Position numbers and translations under genes: made by a program
Shown here: positions 7,998 to 16,550 of the stretch, in pieces
Layout: each line of letters opens with the position of its first letter
Numbering within the stretch: the stretch's first letter is position 1
Notes under the pieces: model-generated
What the model was told of the DNA's origin: nothing
What the model saw: the letters and a program-made list of their open reading frames with translations, nothing else
The model's database searches: none
NCBI GenBank assembly: GCA_036510575.1
Contig: DATCDR010000201.1
Span: 1 to 59,278 of the forward strand
DNA: 59,278 bases
Direction of reading: 5' to 3'
DNA from: DATCDR01 sp036510575
GTDB lineage: Bacteria > Actinomycetota > Acidimicrobiia > Acidimicrobiales > Bog-793

Positions 7998-8331
7998 CAG
8001 CGACCTCTCAGCGGCCGCATCTCGACGCGAGCCTTTCGCCGCACCGCGCAGTGCTCGAGCAAGCTGGCTGGCCGGCGACGAGCGAGTCCTCGGCGACCCG
8101 CTTAGTCGCCGCGAGTGGCACCGCCCGGGAGAGTCCTGCCACCGGGCGTCCTTGACATCGCTTTCACCAGGCTAGGAAACTTACCGCGGATTGAGGGGTA
8201 TTCGACCTAAATAGTCTCCACTTTGAAATACGTGAGCTCGTGGGTCTGTGGGGTCACTTAGTCGACATATCAGGGCGATCGCATTAGGGCCATCGTCGCC
8301 CCATTACCGAAATCATCGACGAGATTCATTT
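7998..8331. other. intergenic region upstream of the regulator and the Rieske gene
   Basis: About 330 bp without a credible gene between divergent starts. It must carry the upstream part of the metal regulator promoter and any Rieske promoter. It includes AT-richer patches near 8190-8230. No terminator or repeat stands out. Confidence 0.5.
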
Positions 8332-8351
8332 AGTATCTGGTAGATCACGAG
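8332..8351 (+). promoter_or_regulatory. motif shared with the F420 oxidoreductase upstream region
   Basis: AGTATCTGGTAGATCACGAG differs at only two or three positions from the motif on the minus strand at 4883-4864. It lies just before the GGGGG ribosome site of the Rieske gene at 8365. Confidence 0.5.
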
Positions 8352-8364
8352 GGGGTGCTCCGAG

Positions 8365-8832
8365 ATGAAGGTTATCGTCTCACGACTCGAGGATTTCCCC
8401 GACGGAGATCGGAAGATCATCGACGTCAACGGTCGCTCAGTCGGCGTGTTCCGATTCGGAAATACGTTCTATGCCGTTCGCAATCGCTGTCCGCACCAGT
8501 GGGGACCACTGTGCCTCGGGCGAATCGCCAACCGGCCGGTTGCCGCTGTGCCAGGCGCCTATGAGATGGCCGAAGACGAGGTTCCCCTTATCGCCTGTCC
8601 CTGGCATGGCTGGGAGTACGACCTTGCGACCGGACAGTCGTGGATGGGACCCGGACACGTCGATGCGCGCACCTACGAGGTCGAGATCGAAGCAGGCGGC
8701 AAGCTCATCAAGGAGGGAGTCGCGTCGCCTGAACCTGTCGAACGTGGCCCTGGCGGGCGCCTCCCCGGACCCTACAAAGCAGACACCGTATCGGTCTTCG
8801 TCGAGGACGACTACGTCATCATTGACGACTGA
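8365..8832 (+). CDS. Rieske [2Fe-2S] protein, long-loop type (copy 2)
   Basis: Stand-alone soluble Rieske ferredoxin of 155 residues, probably an electron carrier for an oxygenase. The cluster motifs are CPHQWGPLC and CPWHGWEYD, with about 33 residues between the first His and the second Cys; common Rieske ferredoxins have about 16. The tail contains GRLPGPYKADTVSVFVEDDYVIIDD, shared with the paralogue at 18141-18608. The ATG follows a strong GAGGGGGTG site. It is convergent with the ABC importer and is the leftmost gene of the catabolic island. No oxygenase alpha subunit lies beside it. Confidence 0.9.
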   Translation: MKVIVSRLEDFPDGDRKIIDVNGRSVGVFRFGNTFYAVRNRCPHQWGPLCLGRIANRPVAAVPGAYEMAEDEVPLIACPWHGWEYDLATGQSWMGPGHVDARTYEVEIEAGGKLIKEGVASPEPVERGPGGRLPGPYKADTVSVFVEDDYVIIDD

Positions 8833-8878
8833 CCGGCTCGCAGGCTACGCAGTGGCATCTCGACAGTTCGAGCGGGAC

Positions 8879-9781
8879 TCACTCGGCCCATCTGGCTCGA
8901 AGCGCGTCACCAGCCAGGTTCAACGACAAGATGGTGAGGAAGATCGCCACGGCCGGAATGAACAGCAGCACCGGCCGAAGGTCGAGGTACTGCTCGCCGA
9001 GCGCAAGCATGTTTCCCCAGCTTGGATTTGGCGGCGGGACACCGAGACCGAGAAAGCTCAGCGCGGCCTCGGCGATGATAGACACCGACACGCTTAGGAA
9101 CGAGAAGGTAAGCAGATTCGGAAGGATGTTCGGCGCGACGTGACGGCGTAGAATCGTCCATTCGTTCGCGCCAGCGATTCGGGAAGCGGCGAAGAACGTC
9201 GCTGATCGAATTCGCAACGTGTTCGCGCGAGCCAGTCGGCCAACTGCCGGGATAGAAAAGAACGAGATCGCATAGATGACGTGGAGCTCACTTGGACCGA
9301 GGTAGGTCGCGATCACAATTGCGAGGACGAGTGCAGGAAACGATAGGAGTGCATCAAAGAGCCGCGAAATAACCAGGTCGGTCCATCCTGACCGGAATCC
9401 AGCGAGCGCTCCGAATCCCCCGCCGACTAAGAGCCCGATACCCACGGTGGCAAATCCCACCTCAAGAGATACGCGACCACCGTAGAGGACCTTGGCCAGG
9501 TTGTCGTTTCCAGCGGGGTCCGTGCCCAACAGGTGGCCGGGAGCGAACACTGCCAGGTTCGCATTGCTGATGCTTCCCCCGATCGGCGCCAGGATAGGCA
9601 GCACCAGCGGGCCAAGAAAGCAGATCAGGGCGATAAGGCCGAGCGCCACGATCGGCGCCCAGAAGAAGATCTCTTGGCGTCGGTACGCCGACCTCTCTCG
9701 CTCGTCGTCTGTCGACAGCACGGGCGTCTCGGCCGACAGCGGGAGCTCACTCTGAGCGGTCATAGCGAATCCTCGGATCAA
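8879..9781 (-). CDS. ABC importer permease, DppC/OppC family
   Basis: Inner-membrane permease of a peptide/nickel-type (binding-protein family 5) importer, 300 residues. It has a hydrophilic N-terminus, one TM (PIVALGLIALICFLGPLVLP), the phrase FGPGHLLGTDPAGND-like (FAPGHLLGTDPAGNDNLAKVLYGG) and the EAA loop near NEWTILRRHVAPNILP. The C-terminus carries ALSFLGLGVPPPNPSWGNML, diagnostic of DppC. The start overlaps the end of the DppB-type gene upstream, so the two are coupled. No ATPase gene follows, so this permease pair must use ATP-binding subunits encoded elsewhere. Confidence 0.92.
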   Translation of the reverse strand: MIRGFAMTAQSELPLSAETPVLSTDDERERSAYRRQEIFFWAPIVALGLIALICFLGPLVLPILAPIGGSISNANLAVFAPGHLLGTDPAGNDNLAKVLYGGRVSLEVGFATVGIGLLVGGGFGALAGFRSGWTDLVISRLFDALLSFPALVLAIVIATYLGPSELHVIYAISFFSIPAVGRLARANTLRIRSATFFAASRIAGANEWTILRRHVAPNILPNLLTFSFLSVSVSIIAEAALSFLGLGVPPPNPSWGNMLALGEQYLDLRPVLLFIPAVAIFLTILSLNLAGDALRARWAE

Positions 9782-10820
9782 GCAACGAGTAGACCATGTC
9801 GGTCATGAAGTTCGCCGCGATGACCGTCACCGCCAGAATCACGACCACGGACTCGACAACGAGGGTGTCGTGATACGTGATCGACTGGACAAGTTCCTGA
9901 CCGATGCCGGGCAGCGAAAAGATCTCTTCGATAAGCACGACACCACCGATAATGGTCCCAAGATTCAAACCCACGAGCGTCAAGAAGCCGAACGCCGCGT
10001 TGCGAAGCGCATGTCCGAACAGAATCCGTCGCTCGGAGATGCCCTTCGATCGAGCGAGCATTACGTAGTCGGCGCCGACGAGCTGATCGACAAGGTCGGC
10101 CCGAAGCACCCGGTTGTAGCCGCAGGTCAGACCGAAAGCGATCGAGAGCGACGGCAGGATCATGCCGCGTATGTTCTGTCCGAGTCCGGCGCTGATCGAG
10201 GTGAACCCGGAGGAGGGTAGCCAGTGCAGCTTGACCGCGAAGACGAACACCAATATCAGTGCGAAGACAAAGTTCGGCACGGACAGTCCGAGCATGCTGA
10301 CCGCTATGTTCGCTCGGTCAACGATCCGACCGCGCTGATGCGCGGCGACGACAGCGGACAAGAGCGAGAAGACGACCGACAAGACCAACGAGACCAGGCC
10401 AAGCTCTAGCGTCACCGGCAGCCGCTCGGCGAGAATGCCCGCAACACTCTGACCAGTGGCAACCGAATTCCCGAGATGTCCCGAGAACAACCCACCGATC
10501 CAGTGGACGTAGCGCGTGAAGAAGGGCTCGTTGAGATGGAGCTTGATGTTCAGCGCTTTGATCGCGCTCGGCGTCGCGTTCTCCCCGAGCAGCTGGAGCG
10601 CCGTGCCTGAGGATCCGCCCGGAAGCAGGTTCATTAGTGCGAACGTGATGAAGCTGACGAGCCAGACGACCGGTACGGCCTGAACCACTCGTCGAACCAA
10701 GAGCTTCAAGATCGGCGCGCGGGTGATTCTCGCTAACAACTCGAATCCGATCCTGGCATCATGCGAAAATACCCAACCAATCCATCCCGCAACGGGAGGC
10801 TCCTGACGTCCGCGCCACAC
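9747..10820 (-). CDS. ABC importer permease, DppB/OppB family
   Basis: Second permease of the family-5 importer. LLVRRVVQAVPVVWLVSFITFALMNLLPGG is the typical first TM and following loop, then the permease core with LPSLSIAFGLTCGYNRVLRADLVDQL, the EAA-like ARSKGISERRILFGHALRNA and IGGVVLIEEIFSLPGIGQELVQSI. The GTG at 10820 gives an N-terminal extension of about 35 residues; a TTG near LKLLVRR is an equally possible start. It is preceded by the binding-protein gene with a 34-bp gap and overlaps the next permease. Membrane location is certain; the start is not. Confidence 0.9.
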   Translation of the reverse strand: MWRGRQEPPVAGWIGWVFSHDARIGFELLARITRAPILKLLVRRVVQAVPVVWLVSFITFALMNLLPGGSSGTALQLLGENATPSAIKALNIKLHLNEPFFTRYVHWIGGLFSGHLGNSVATGQSVAGILAERLPVTLELGLVSLVLSVVFSLLSAVVAAHQRGRIVDRANIAVSMLGLSVPNFVFALILVFVFAVKLHWLPSSGFTSISAGLGQNIRGMILPSLSIAFGLTCGYNRVLRADLVDQLVGADYVMLARSKGISERRILFGHALRNAAFGFLTLVGLNLGTIIGGVVLIEEIFSLPGIGQELVQSITYHDTLVVESVVVILAVTVIAANFMTDMVYSLLDPRIRYDRSE

Positions 10821-10854
10821 AGGCCACGAACGTCAGGACCCAGCTTCGGTCAGG

Positions 10855-12423
10855 TCAACCCATCCAGACCTGGTTCCAGTCGAACCATCCGTACTGGTTC
10901 GGGGTGAAGTTGTGCACTTGCTTGTCCGAGAAGTAGTAGTACGGATTGGTGCCAATCTCGTCTTGGCAAAGCACCGTGCTAGCTACGTAGGCATTCAACT
11001 TCTCGTAGATCTTCGCGCGTGCGGGCTGACTTAGCGTCGTCTCACCCGCCGCGATGAGGCTGTCCACTTTAGGGTCCTTCAGGCCGAACTCGTTGTCGGG
11101 AGCTGCGCTGTCGAAGCGCGTCGCGAAGAAGAGGTCCGGGTCGGCGTTCGGCGATCCGCCTACGGTCTGCAAGGTGTCGTAGTGATCACCGAGCTCGTCT
11201 TGAAGGAACGTCGTCGAACTGAGTGGCTGGAGCGTGACGGTCATGCCAGCCGCCTCGAGCATCTGCTGTTCGGCGGTGACGATGCTCACGAGAAGCTGGT
11301 TGCCGGTGGAGTATCCAAGCGTGAACGTCAGCCCGCCTAGTTGTGAGACCAGTGCCTTCGACGCGCTCAGGTTGAAGCTCACGGCTCCCTTGACGTTCTG
11401 CGGAGGCTCGTAGCCAAGCATCGAGGGCACGATTGGCCCGATGTCGTAGGTCACCGCGTTGTTCAGGACATTCTTGATGATGCTCTTGACGTTGATCGCC
11501 TCGATAACCGCCTTACGAGCCAACGGATTCGTGAACGGCCCGTTCTGCGTCGAGATCTGGAAGTAGTTCTGCGTCGCGGCAGGGACGCGGAGAATTGTGT
11601 AGCCCGCCGACTTGGCCTGCGAACCGTAGAGAATTCCGTCCGCCTGGTACCACACCTTGGCTTGACCCGAAGTCAGGTTGGACCAGGTCGAAGCCTCGAC
11701 CGCACTGGCTTGGATCGTCACCGAGGCGAGGTGCGGCTTCGGTCCCCAGTACCCGCCGAACCGGGAGAGCACCACCGTGTTACCAGGTACCCCGGAGCTG
11801 TAGGCGAAAGGGCCCGTGCCCGTCGGGTGGAACTGGTAGTTGGCACCGTAGGTAGCAACTGCGGCGGGGGACACCATCGGCCCGCAGTAAATGTTGGAGA
11901 GAATCGCCGGAATGGCGGCGTCGCGCCTGGTCAGGTTCACAGTGAGCGAGTAGGCACCGGTCACGGTGACGCTCGAGATAACGCCGTTCACGTACCCGTC
12001 ACAGTCAGTACCGGCCGCGTTGTAACGGTTCAAGTTGAAGGCGGCAGCCTGGGCATTGAATGGTGTCCCGTCCTGGAAGTTCACGCCCTTGCGCAGCGTG
12101 ATCTCGTATGCGAGCCCGCCATCTGCCCACTTGTGCGTGAGGCCGAGCTCAGGTGCCAAGGTGTTGTTCCCCTGGGTCTGGAACATCTCCTCATAGACGG
12201 GGAACGGAATCGTGATCCCCTTCGGCGACGCCGGATCGAGACTCAGCCACGGAGCGTTGACGTCGACGGTGAGATTGCCGCCGTTGGTGACTTTCGCCGC
12301 GACAGCCGTGCTCGACGCGGTAGCCGGGCCCACAATCAGCCCAACGCCCAACATTACGACCGCCATTGACGCAAAAAGACTTCGCCGTAGCATGCGCATT
12401 AGCTTTCCCCCTGGAGATTTCAT
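10855..12423 (-). CDS. ABC importer substrate-binding protein, family 5 (DppA/OppA-like)
   Basis: Exported binding protein of 522 residues, the usual length. A Sec signal peptide is visible (RRSLFASMAVVMLGVGLIVGPATASS) with a likely cleavage after ATA or AVA. There is no lipobox Cys, so it may be held by the permease or released. The mature start NGGNLTVDVNAPWLSLDPA and later GLTHKWADGGLAYEITLRKGVNFQDGTPF are SBP_bac_5 signatures. It heads the importer operon. Family members bind peptides, opines, nickel chelates or sugars; the neighbouring catabolic genes favour a small organic acid or conjugate, but this is inference. Confidence 0.93.
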   Translation of the reverse strand: MKSPGGKLMRMLRRSLFASMAVVMLGVGLIVGPATASSTAVAAKVTNGGNLTVDVNAPWLSLDPASPKGITIPFPVYEEMFQTQGNNTLAPELGLTHKWADGGLAYEITLRKGVNFQDGTPFNAQAAAFNLNRYNAAGTDCDGYVNGVISSVTVTGAYSLTVNLTRRDAAIPAILSNIYCGPMVSPAAVATYGANYQFHPTGTGPFAYSSGVPGNTVVLSRFGGYWGPKPHLASVTIQASAVEASTWSNLTSGQAKVWYQADGILYGSQAKSAGYTILRVPAATQNYFQISTQNGPFTNPLARKAVIEAINVKSIIKNVLNNAVTYDIGPIVPSMLGYEPPQNVKGAVSFNLSASKALVSQLGGLTFTLGYSTGNQLLVSIVTAEQQMLEAAGMTVTLQPLSSTTFLQDELGDHYDTLQTVGGSPNADPDLFFATRFDSAAPDNEFGLKDPKVDSLIAAGETTLSQPARAKIYEKLNAYVASTVLCQDEIGTNPYYYFSDKQVHNFTPNQYGWFDWNQVWMG

Positions 12424-12761
12424 TCCTGTTACGAACTAACTTGAACAGCTCGCAAGTTACCACAGCGGCAAAAACTCGCCAAGAGCACCGCGTGCGTACC
12501 GACATGGCCGCGGGGACCAGCCATTCAGCGGTTTCGGGGGCGCCCCGGGTTCGGTCCCCGAGCAGACCAACTCGGCCCGAACACCCGGTTGGCCGCCTTC
12601 AATGACTATGTAACTATCCAACCATTAACTCTTCGAGTTGACAATCCAGATGTGCCGAATTCGGACAGAGGCGACCCATGAGGTACCGCGACTACCTAGA
12701 TAGTCGACTGGCTCCCCGCTCGTAATGCTGCCTACGCGGCATGGCCGCGCAGGCGTGAGTT
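12424..12761. promoter_or_regulatory. importer upstream region with two palindromes
   Basis: Holds the promoter of the importer operon (reading left) and the 3' end of the amidohydrolase block. Two inverted repeats stand out: AACTC-TTC-GAGTT at 12627-12639 and CGACTA-CCTAGA-TAGTCG at 12689-12706. A TTGTCA -35-like box lies next to the first on the minus strand. No ORF here is convincing. Confidence 0.45.
12730..12754 (-). terminator. hairpin after the lone amidohydrolase
   Basis: Arms GCCTACGCGGC (12730-12740) and GCCGCGCAGGC (12744-12754) pair over 11 bp with one mismatch and a 3-nt loop. It lies 8 bp past the stop of the amidohydrolase gene (12762). No T-tract. Confidence 0.5.
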
Positions 12762-13898
12762 TCAGACGCGCCCAGTTATTGGGTCGATCCCGTAGCAACG
12801 GCAGGCATTGCCGCCGAGAATCGCCTCACGCTGCTCCTTGGTGAGAGAGGTTGGAAGTGACCGGTCAGGCGCATCGAAATCCCAGTGCGGGTAGTCAGAG
12901 GAGAACATGATGTGGTCCAACACTCCCGTGAGCTCGTAGGACTTCATCAGGTCATCGGGATTGTCCGGCTCTTCGATCGGCTGCGTCGTAAACCAGAAGT
13001 GCTCCCGGAACAACTCAGACGGTCGGGTCTTGAGACGCGGCTGCTCACGACCGACCATCTCCGCAGTTGAGTCGAGCTCCCACTGCAGCCCGAGCGCCCA
13101 GCTGATGCCGGCTTCGATCGAGATGACTTGCAGATTCGGAACGGCGTCGAAAACGCCTTCGGAGATGAGACCAAGCGCCAATGACGTCATCGAGTAGCCG
13201 TAGCCGACGTGCTCGTGGGTGTAGTAGGAGGGGTAGCCCATCCCGTGTCGAGCGCGCGGATCACTTCCGACGTGGACGCCGAGCGCCATACCAGCGTCCG
13301 CGGCAGCCTCGTAGATCGGCCAGTACTTCTGATCAGCAAGGTCGGCCTCGCCAGAGCCGGAGAGGAGAACCTGTACGAAACGCTTGTCGTTTCGGAAGCG
13401 TTCGATCTCGGCAACCGCGGCCTTTGGATGTTCCATTGCGACGTTCAACGTGGAGAAGAATCGCGGCTCGGGATCAAGCCACTCTTGAACCATGAAGTCG
13501 TTGATGGCGCTGCACAGCGGGACAGCGAGATCATCGCGCTCTCGGCCCCAATGGTGGCCGGCCATCGGGATCAAAATACCTACCCGCTCCTCGTACTCAT
13601 CGAGCAGTTGGCGCTGGAACATCGACAGCGCGGTGCCCTCCTGCTCGGCTGGACGCGAGTCGAGGCGACCGCCGCCGTTACGCACTCTCGGGTATGCCTC
13701 ACCATGGGCATGGAGACCGAACTCCCGAATGCGCTGCATCACGTCGGCTTCGAGCCACGGCCCCATCTGCTCGGTGTTGTAGCTCGGGTGGATGTCGCCA
13801 TCGATGAGAAGCATCGCCTGACGCGGCTTTCGGACGACTGCAGAGCTGGGCGCTTCAGCGCCTGCTGCCTGGGTCAAAGTCATGAGCTCACCTCTCAA
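12762..13898 (-). CDS. amidohydrolase-2 family protein, type A (copy A3)
   Basis: Predicted metal-dependent TIM-barrel enzyme of the ACMSD / gamma-resorcylate decarboxylase branch, which does decarboxylation, hydration or hydrolysis of aromatic or dicarboxylic acids. Metal-site features are IDGDIHP at the N-terminus, GVHVGSD in mid-barrel and FSSDYPHWDFD near the C-terminus. It is a close paralogue of the gene at 19806-20939 (same RVRNGGGRLDSR, HHWGRERDDLA, SLPTSLTKEQREAILG blocks). Unlike the other two type-A genes it has no type-B partner downstream; it ends at a hairpin. A good site (AGAGGTGAGCTC) precedes the ATG or a second in-frame ATG five codons on. The substrate is unknown. Confidence 0.88.
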   Translation of the reverse strand: MRGELMTLTQAAGAEAPSSAVVRKPRQAMLLIDGDIHPSYNTEQMGPWLEADVMQRIREFGLHAHGEAYPRVRNGGGRLDSRPAEQEGTALSMFQRQLLDEYEERVGILIPMAGHHWGRERDDLAVPLCSAINDFMVQEWLDPEPRFFSTLNVAMEHPKAAVAEIERFRNDKRFVQVLLSGSGEADLADQKYWPIYEAAADAGMALGVHVGSDPRARHGMGYPSYYTHEHVGYGYSMTSLALGLISEGVFDAVPNLQVISIEAGISWALGLQWELDSTAEMVGREQPRLKTRPSELFREHFWFTTQPIEEPDNPDDLMKSYELTGVLDHIMFSSDYPHWDFDAPDRSLPTSLTKEQREAILGGNACRCYGIDPITGRV

Positions 13899-14086
13899 GA
13901 GACGTTGCCGGATCAGTTTACCCGGTCATCGCGGGCGCCCAATGGCCGCGTCAAAAATGCACCTGGTCATCAGACCTTGCTTGGAATCCTCATGCACCGC
14001 AGGCCACGCCGTCCAAGCGAGTGTCACCGAGTGGCCGCAATGCCGCTTCCAGTCACACAAGCGCGAATACAAGCCACCTGTCCCAG

Positions 14087-15184
14087 CTAGCCAGCCGCGC
14101 CGGCCGAAGCGCGTTCGCCAAGCGCGTAAAAGCTCGTTGCATTGCCTCGCAGAATCGCTTCGCGTCCGGCATCACCAACCGAATCGAGTAAAGCTTCGAG
14201 CGAGTCGGGCCCGTGATCGTGCGGGTAGTCACTCGAATACATCAAGAACTCCGCGGCGTTCAGCATCGATCCGACCTGCGCCACCTGGACCGCGGGTACG
14301 TCGGCTGGTATGTGCGTCGGAGTGGTCGTTGCTCGAAAGTGCTTCCTGATGTACTCCGACGGCCGCATCTTCAGCCACGGGACCTCGCGCCAGAGCGACT
14401 TCCAGTCCTTGTCGAACTGCCACATGAGCGACGGGATCCAACTAAAGCCACACTCCACGAGTGAGACCATCAGCTCTGGATGACGATCGAAGACACCTTC
14501 GGTGACGAGACTCAGCACCTGCTCGGGTGCGCTGTGTTGTGAGTTGAGAACGTAGTCCTCGAAGTAGCTCCGGGTGTAGCCGGTCGCGGTCGCTGCAGTG
14601 CCAATCGCGCCCCACGCGTGCAGTGCGATCGGCAAGCCGTTTCGCGCGGCCGCTTCGTGGATCGCCCTCCAACGGACGTTGCCCCACGGGGTCTCGGTAG
14701 CAACAGGAAGCAGCACCTGGACGAACCGCTTGTCTTGGGCGAGGCGATCGATCTCGACCGCCGCCGCCTCCGGATCGAGCGTCGGCACGACAATCGACGC
14801 CCGCAGGCGATCGTCGTGATCGAGCCACTCGTCTCGGATCCACTCGTTGACGGCGTGGCACACCGCATCTTGGTAGTAAGGATTCTTTCCGGCGACGAAA
14901 GAGACGACGCAGTTCAGGATTGCCGCCTCAGGCCTATAGACGTCAAGCAGCTGTGACTGCAGTTCAGCGAGTGTGTGCGGCGGGAACGATCCCGAAGCCC
15001 GAGCCTCAGGTCGAGCGCTGCTTGGCGCGTTCGGTGGATACATCCGCGCCGAGGACAGCGACATGCGTGCGCCTCGGAAGAAGTCGTGCCAGTAAGGAGA
15101 GAAGTAACCATGCAGCTTCTCTAAGGAAGCGGGCTCTACGTGGACGTCGCAGTCGATAGCGCCGCGGATTATCTCGCCGCTCAC
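14087..15184 (-). CDS. amidohydrolase-2 family protein, type B (copy B2)
   Basis: Second subunit type of the amidohydrolase pairs, 365 residues. IDCDVHVEPAS carries the N-terminal metal motif, IALHAWG the barrel His and YSSDYPHDHGPDSLE the C-terminal Asp. SGYW/SPYWHDF-type and LLDVYRPEAAILNCV blocks match copy B1. The start overlaps the stop of the type-A gene upstream by 4 bp, so the two are translated together and may form a hetero-oligomer. Type B and type A are clearly different lineages of the same superfamily. Reaction unknown; decarboxylase or hydratase chemistry is plausible. Confidence 0.88.
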   Translation of the reverse strand: MSGEIIRGAIDCDVHVEPASLEKLHGYFSPYWHDFFRGARMSLSSARMYPPNAPSSARPEARASGSFPPHTLAELQSQLLDVYRPEAAILNCVVSFVAGKNPYYQDAVCHAVNEWIRDEWLDHDDRLRASIVVPTLDPEAAAVEIDRLAQDKRFVQVLLPVATETPWGNVRWRAIHEAAARNGLPIALHAWGAIGTAATATGYTRSYFEDYVLNSQHSAPEQVLSLVTEGVFDRHPELMVSLVECGFSWIPSLMWQFDKDWKSLWREVPWLKMRPSEYIRKHFRATTTPTHIPADVPAVQVAQVGSMLNAAEFLMYSSDYPHDHGPDSLEALLDSVGDAGREAILRGNATSFYALGERASAGAAG

Positions 15185-16287
15185 CGCGTCAAGGCGTCGA
15201 GGCGATACAGCCTGCGGGCGTTCTCGCCAAGAATGTTCTCCCGCATCACGCCCGAGATCTCGAGCGGAAGCGCTCGATCGGGGGAGTCAAAGTCGAAGTG
15301 CGGATAATCCGAGGCGAACATGATGTGCTCGGTCATCCCCATCATCTCGATCGCCTGGATCAGCTCGTTCGGGTCGTCGGGCTCCTCGAAGGGCTGGGTC
15401 GTGAACCAGAAATGCTCCCGGAAGTACTCGGAGGGCTTTCGCGAGAGCGCGGGGAGCTCTTGGCGCATCAGCTTGTAGCTCTGGTCCATTGTCCACTGGA
15501 GCGAGACGGACCACGAAAAACATGTCTCTATGGCAACGACATTTAGCGTCGGGATCTCCTCGAACACTCCCGCCGCGATCATGGACAAGGCCATGGAGGG
15601 CATCTCGTAATGAAGCCCGACATGCTCCTCGAGGAAGAACGACGGCCATCCGCTTCCGGCCCGGTTGTAGTCGTAGCCACCAAGGTGGGCGCCAAGCGGA
15701 AGCCCCGCCTCGGCCGCCGCGCGGTAGATCGGCCAGTACTTCCGATCGCCCATCCCTGCCTCTGCCGAGCCAGAGATAAGCACCTGTACGAATCGTGGGT
15801 CTCCCGCCCAGCGCTCGATCTCTTCAACCGCGTACTCCGGGTGCTCGAACGGGACGACGATCGTCGCCCGGTAACGCGGGTCCACGTCGAGCCACTCTTC
15901 AGCCAGCATGTCGTTGGTCACCGCGCAGAGCGCCCGCGAGTACTCGGGGTCCGTTCCGCTATACGTCCGACCAGGCAGGTGGATGAGGATCGCTATGTCT
16001 TCGTCGTACTCGTCGAGCAGCTGCGAACGGGTCATTCGCTGCGAACTACCTGGCGAACCGTCCGGGCGGGAATCAAGGCGATTGCCGTTGTTGCGAGTCC
16101 TCGGGTAGGTGCTCTGCCCGGGATTTCGGACGCCGAAGGTCTTGAACCGTGAACGATACGGCTCCGCCAATCGATCCCCGACTCCGCCGTCGCCCGCAAT
16201 CGGATGGACGTCTGCGTCAATAAGTAGCGTCGCCCGACGCGCCGGTCGCACAACTTCCCTCGGAGCTGCCGTCTCGATCGCCGTCAT
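15181..16287 (-). CDS. amidohydrolase-2 family protein, type A (copy A2)
   Basis: Type-A partner of the B2 gene, 368 residues from the ATG at 16287, which I prefer over an upstream start because TAGGGGGTCAACG precedes it. Motifs: LLIDADVHPIA, LGAHLGGYDYN, ASDYPHFDFDSPDRALP. Blocks such as YPRTRNNGNRLDSR, QLLDEYDEDIAILIHLPG and WFTTQPFEEPDDPNEL align with A1 and A3 but are more diverged. It is translationally coupled to B2 (15181-15184 overlap). It is divergent from the enolase-superfamily gene at 16551. The metal is probably Zn or Mn, judged from the family. Confidence 0.88.
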   Translation of the reverse strand: MTAIETAAPREVVRPARRATLLIDADVHPIAGDGGVGDRLAEPYRSRFKTFGVRNPGQSTYPRTRNNGNRLDSRPDGSPGSSQRMTRSQLLDEYDEDIAILIHLPGRTYSGTDPEYSRALCAVTNDMLAEEWLDVDPRYRATIVVPFEHPEYAVEEIERWAGDPRFVQVLISGSAEAGMGDRKYWPIYRAAAEAGLPLGAHLGGYDYNRAGSGWPSFFLEEHVGLHYEMPSMALSMIAAGVFEEIPTLNVVAIETCFSWSVSLQWTMDQSYKLMRQELPALSRKPSEYFREHFWFTTQPFEEPDDPNELIQAIEMMGMTEHIMFASDYPHFDFDSPDRALPLEISGVMRENILGENARRLYRLDALTR

Positions 16288-16550
16288 CGTTGACCCCCTA
16301 CTCAGCGCTCGCGTGAAATCAACATCGACTTTAGTGCCCACCCCAGCTGTTCGCCTCCGGACATGAAGCGGGCACCGGCCACCGTCGCCCCGTTGATCTC
16401 ACTCCACAACGAGTCGCCGCTGCGACTGGAGTGGTCCACCAGCACATGTCACTAAACCAGCCCGGACCGAGGAACGTGCCGGTCCTGGCCAGAAAAGCTC
16501 GTGCTAGCTTCGATTTCGGATCGCAAAGGTTTTATTCGGGGGAACTGCGC

